From positions 1 to 7,654 of the forward strand of contig DAHWHT010000047.1 of the NCBI GenBank assembly GCA_027335515.1: a stretch of 7,654 nucleotides of DNA. The letters are read 5' to 3'. Of this stretch, positions 6,663-7,654 are shown in pieces. The number at the start of each line of letters is the position of its first letter. Position 1 is the stretch's first letter. Position numbers and translations under genes: made by a program. The notes beneath the pieces were generated by a model. The model did not search any database, had not been told where the DNA came from, and saw nothing but the letters and a program-made list of their open reading frames with translations. The DNA comes from Clostridia bacterium. GTDB taxonomy: Bacteria > Bacillota_E > RBS10-35 > JAJYVN01.

Positions 6663-7005
6663 CGCTCATCACCTCCGTCGCATACATATAAGGAAGGGCT
6701 TCCGCGCGGTCCACGCTTGGCGGGTCGCAGCGGCGGGGCTCCCATAGCCAAGTGGCATAGGCCAGCAGCCGGGCGTAGCCCCGGCGGCCGTCACGCGCCG
6801 GCCAAAGGATGAGCGGGACTGCCGCCAGGGCCCCGGCGATGCCAGCGACGATGGCCGCTGTGCTGGACCCGTAGGTGTAAAGCGCGGCGGCCGGGAGGAT
6901 GAGCCCCCCGGCCGCCATGAGGTCCTCGCTTTCGAGGCCCCAAAACGGGTCCACCGCGCTTCGGCGCGGGTCAACCCTGGGGACCGGAACCGGCGCCAGC
7001 CGCAC
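6607..7005 (-). CDS. PrgI family protein (VirB3-like membrane component of conjugative T4SS)
   Basis: A 132-residue protein with the PrgI-family layout. A short cytoplasmic N-terminus carries the segment DPFWGLESEDLMAAGG (19-34). Two adjacent hydrophobic segments follow at about 31-47 and 49-67. The signature-like turn ARDGRRGYARLLAYATWLWEPRR (70-92, where homologues have a DG pair followed by an aromatic helix and a Pro-Arg) comes next, then a polar tail. PrgI proteins are the small inner-membrane partner of VirB4/TraC in Gram-positive-type conjugation systems and occupy the VirB3 position, directly before virB4, as here. The GTG start at 7005 has a near-consensus SD at 9 nt. The gene overlaps the 138-residue gene by 35 nt and the VirB4 N-terminal gene by 56 nt. 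The assignment rests on topology, the DG/PR motif and gene order. A small unrelated membrane protein is the alternative but is less likely in this setting. Confidence 0.8.
   Translation of the reverse strand: MRLAPVPVPRVDPRRSAVDPFWGLESEDLMAAGGLILPAAALYTYGSSTAAIVAGIAGALAAVPLILWPARDGRRGYARLLAYATWLWEPRRCDPPSVDRAEALPYMYATEVMSDGRRGRRHVLPDPPARRG
6668..6676 (-). promoter_or_regulatory. Strong Shine-Dalgarno of the VirB4 N-terminal gene
   Basis: GGAGGTGAT on the minus strand is a nine-base perfect complement of the usual 16S rRNA 3' end. Its GGAGG core lies 9 nt before the ATG at 6662. It sits within the prgI coding region and confirms that the 56-nt overlap between the two genes is real. Confidence 0.85.
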
Positions 7006-7387
7006 GGCGGATCACCCCCTTTAGCCGGGTCCATCGAGCCCGGCGCCTGGCCTGGGCGGCGGCGCGAAGGTGCGCCTGGCGGGCCCGGAGGAAAGCCTGT
7101 TCGCGGGCCAGGGCCTCGGCCGCCCGAAGCCGCTGGCGCCGGGCCTGCTCGGCGTCCAGCAGCCGGGCCCGTCGCTGCCGCTCTCGCGGCGAGAAGCCGG
7201 GCTGCCAGTACCGCAGGTGGCGCAGTTCCCAGTCGGTCAAACGGGTCAGGTCGTCGTCGATAGGCCAGACCAAAGGCGGCGCCGGCGGGCCAGGATCGAC
7301 CACCACCTGCGGCCGGGGGCCACCCCGCGCCCGCCGCTCACCCTCGTCGAGCCCGATGCTGTACCAGAGCATGTCGTCGCTGCCCAC
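6971..7387 (-). CDS. Arg/Ala-rich helical hypothetical protein in a conjugation operon
   Basis: A 138-residue protein I do not recognise. It begins with a short mixed segment (GSDDMLWYSIGLDEGERR), followed by a Pro-rich stretch at residues 22-40. Residues 46-63 contain DLTRLTDWELRHLRYWQPGF. From about 66 to 128 it is a long, strongly basic Arg/Ala/Gln/Leu helix, probably a coiled coil or a nucleic-acid- or membrane-surface-binding helix. No membrane segment, signal peptide or cysteine is visible. I chose the GTG at 7387 because GAGGGG ends 9 nt upstream; the frame stays open to 7600, but that part overlaps the better-looking upstream gene. Alternatives are GTG at 7396 and ATG at 7372. The 3' end overlaps the PrgI gene by 35 nt, so the two are probably translationally coupled. 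Its place just before prgI suggests a role in the transfer apparatus, which is inference. Confidence 0.7.
   Translation of the reverse strand: MGSDDMLWYSIGLDEGERRARGGPRPQVVVDPGPPAPPLVWPIDDDLTRLTDWELRHLRYWQPGFSPRERQRRARLLDAEQARRQRLRAAEALAREQAFLRARQAHLRAAAQARRRARWTRLKGVIRRAAGAGSGPQG
7011..7020 (-). promoter_or_regulatory. Shine-Dalgarno of the PrgI-like gene
   Basis: On the minus strand AGGGGGTGAT matches the consensus AGGAGGTGAT at nine of ten bases. Its AGGGGG core lies 9 nt before the GTG at 7005. It supports that start even though the site lies inside the 3' end of the upstream gene. Confidence 0.7.
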
Positions 7388-7443
7388 CCTGGTCACCCCC
7401 TCCACCACGAGACTACACGGTGCCTGAGCCCAGTAGTGGCCGC

Positions 7444-7654
7444 CTATAGAGGGCTGATTTCGTGCCCTGTGTAGGGATTGACGGCGGTCTGCTGGTTTGG
7501 CTCGATGTCGATGGTGTATGGATTCGGGCCGTACATGCTGGTAAACACCTGTCGTGCGTTGCTCTGGCCGGCCGATGCCTGCAATGGAGAGGGTGCCCAC
7601 ACGGGCGTAGCGGCCTTCGTTTGAGCAGCGCGAGTAGCTTGCGCCGACACAACC
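7444..7654 (-). CDS. C-terminal end of an unidentified protein, cut by the window edge
   Basis: The reading frame is open from the right edge of the window to a TAG stop at 7446-7444. About 69 codons are visible. The residues are Ala/Gln/Ser-rich at first and then a varied, natural-looking stretch including QVFTSMYGPNPYTIDIEPNQ, ending GHEISPL. An in-frame GTG at 7650-7648 could be a start, but only four bases lie upstream and no ribosome binding site can be judged, so I treat it as the tail of a longer gene. In PrgI/VirB4 conjugation operons a VirB6/TrbL-like polytopic membrane protein often sits just upstream of prgI and often ends in a Pro/Gln-rich disordered tail. That identity is positional inference only, since no membrane segment is visible here. 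A competing frame over the same bases, extending to 7600, gives Arg/His/Pro-rich residues typical of a shadow. Confidence 0.6.
   Translation of the reverse strand, partial: VVSAQATRAAQTKAATPVWAPSPLQASAGQSNARQVFTSMYGPNPYTIDIEPNQQTAVNPYTGHEISPL

Noticed and set aside
7388..7600. N-terminal extension of the 138-residue gene to 7600
   Set aside because: The added residues are His/Arg/Gln-rich and overlap another frame (to 7444) with a more natural protein sequence.
1..7654. tRNA, rRNA genes or insertion sequences
   Set aside because: I saw no cloverleaf with a CCA-type end, no rRNA-like segment beyond SD matches, and no transposase or terminal inverted repeats.

Overview
The window is a compact, leftward-transcribed conjugation (type IV secretion) gene cluster from a high-GC bacterium (roughly two thirds G+C by eye). 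All convincing genes lie on the minus strand, so the first gene in transcription order is at the right end. The gene set is a PrgI-like membrane protein, a VirB4/TraC-type ATPase, a membrane-anchored VirD4/HerA-like coupling ATPase and a replication-relaxation family protein. This is the arrangement known from integrative conjugative elements and plasmids of Gram-positive and related bacteria (Actinomycetota, high-GC Bacillota, Chloroflexota). I cannot name the host. No chromosomal housekeeping gene is present, so this is mobile-element DNA.

Layout in transcription order: (1) the C-terminal end of a protein whose start lies beyond the right edge (7654-7444); (2) a 138-residue Arg/Ala-rich helical protein of unknown function (7387-6971); (3) a PrgI-family two-helix membrane protein (7005-6607); (4) a 215-residue protein resembling the N-terminal domain of TraC/VirB4 (6662-6015); (5) the rest of VirB4 with the motor domain (6028-4190), read in another frame from a TTG start; (6) a 994-residue coupling ATPase (4186-1202); (7) a replication-relaxation protein (1200-259). 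Genes 2 to 5 overlap their neighbours by 35, 56 and 14 nt, and genes 5, 6 and 7 are 3 nt and 1 nt apart. Every internal start has a purine-rich Shine-Dalgarno (SD) stretch about 9 nt upstream, so the block looks like one translationally coupled operon.

The first 258 bases hold no gene I can call firmly. They carry a 16-bp-period tandem repeat of four units that ends at the stop codon of gene 7, a perfect 9-bp hairpin with a 14-bp inverted copy of the last repeat unit, and a very G-rich left edge. This looks like a protein-binding locus (iteron, operator or oriT-like), not a plain terminator.

Likely cooperation: the PrgI-like protein and the split VirB4 would form the inner-membrane base of the transfer channel. 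The VirD4-like ATPase would bring in and pump DNA. The replication-relaxation protein, whose family is tied to plasmid replication and mobilisation, may act on the DNA substrate. No relaxase, VirB6-like channel protein or cell-wall hydrolase is fully visible; these may lie outside the window. The most notable points are the VirB4 split into two overlapping genes, its Walker A motif ending in GKG instead of GKS/T, the DNA-binding-like tail on the coupling protein, and the repeat/hairpin locus.
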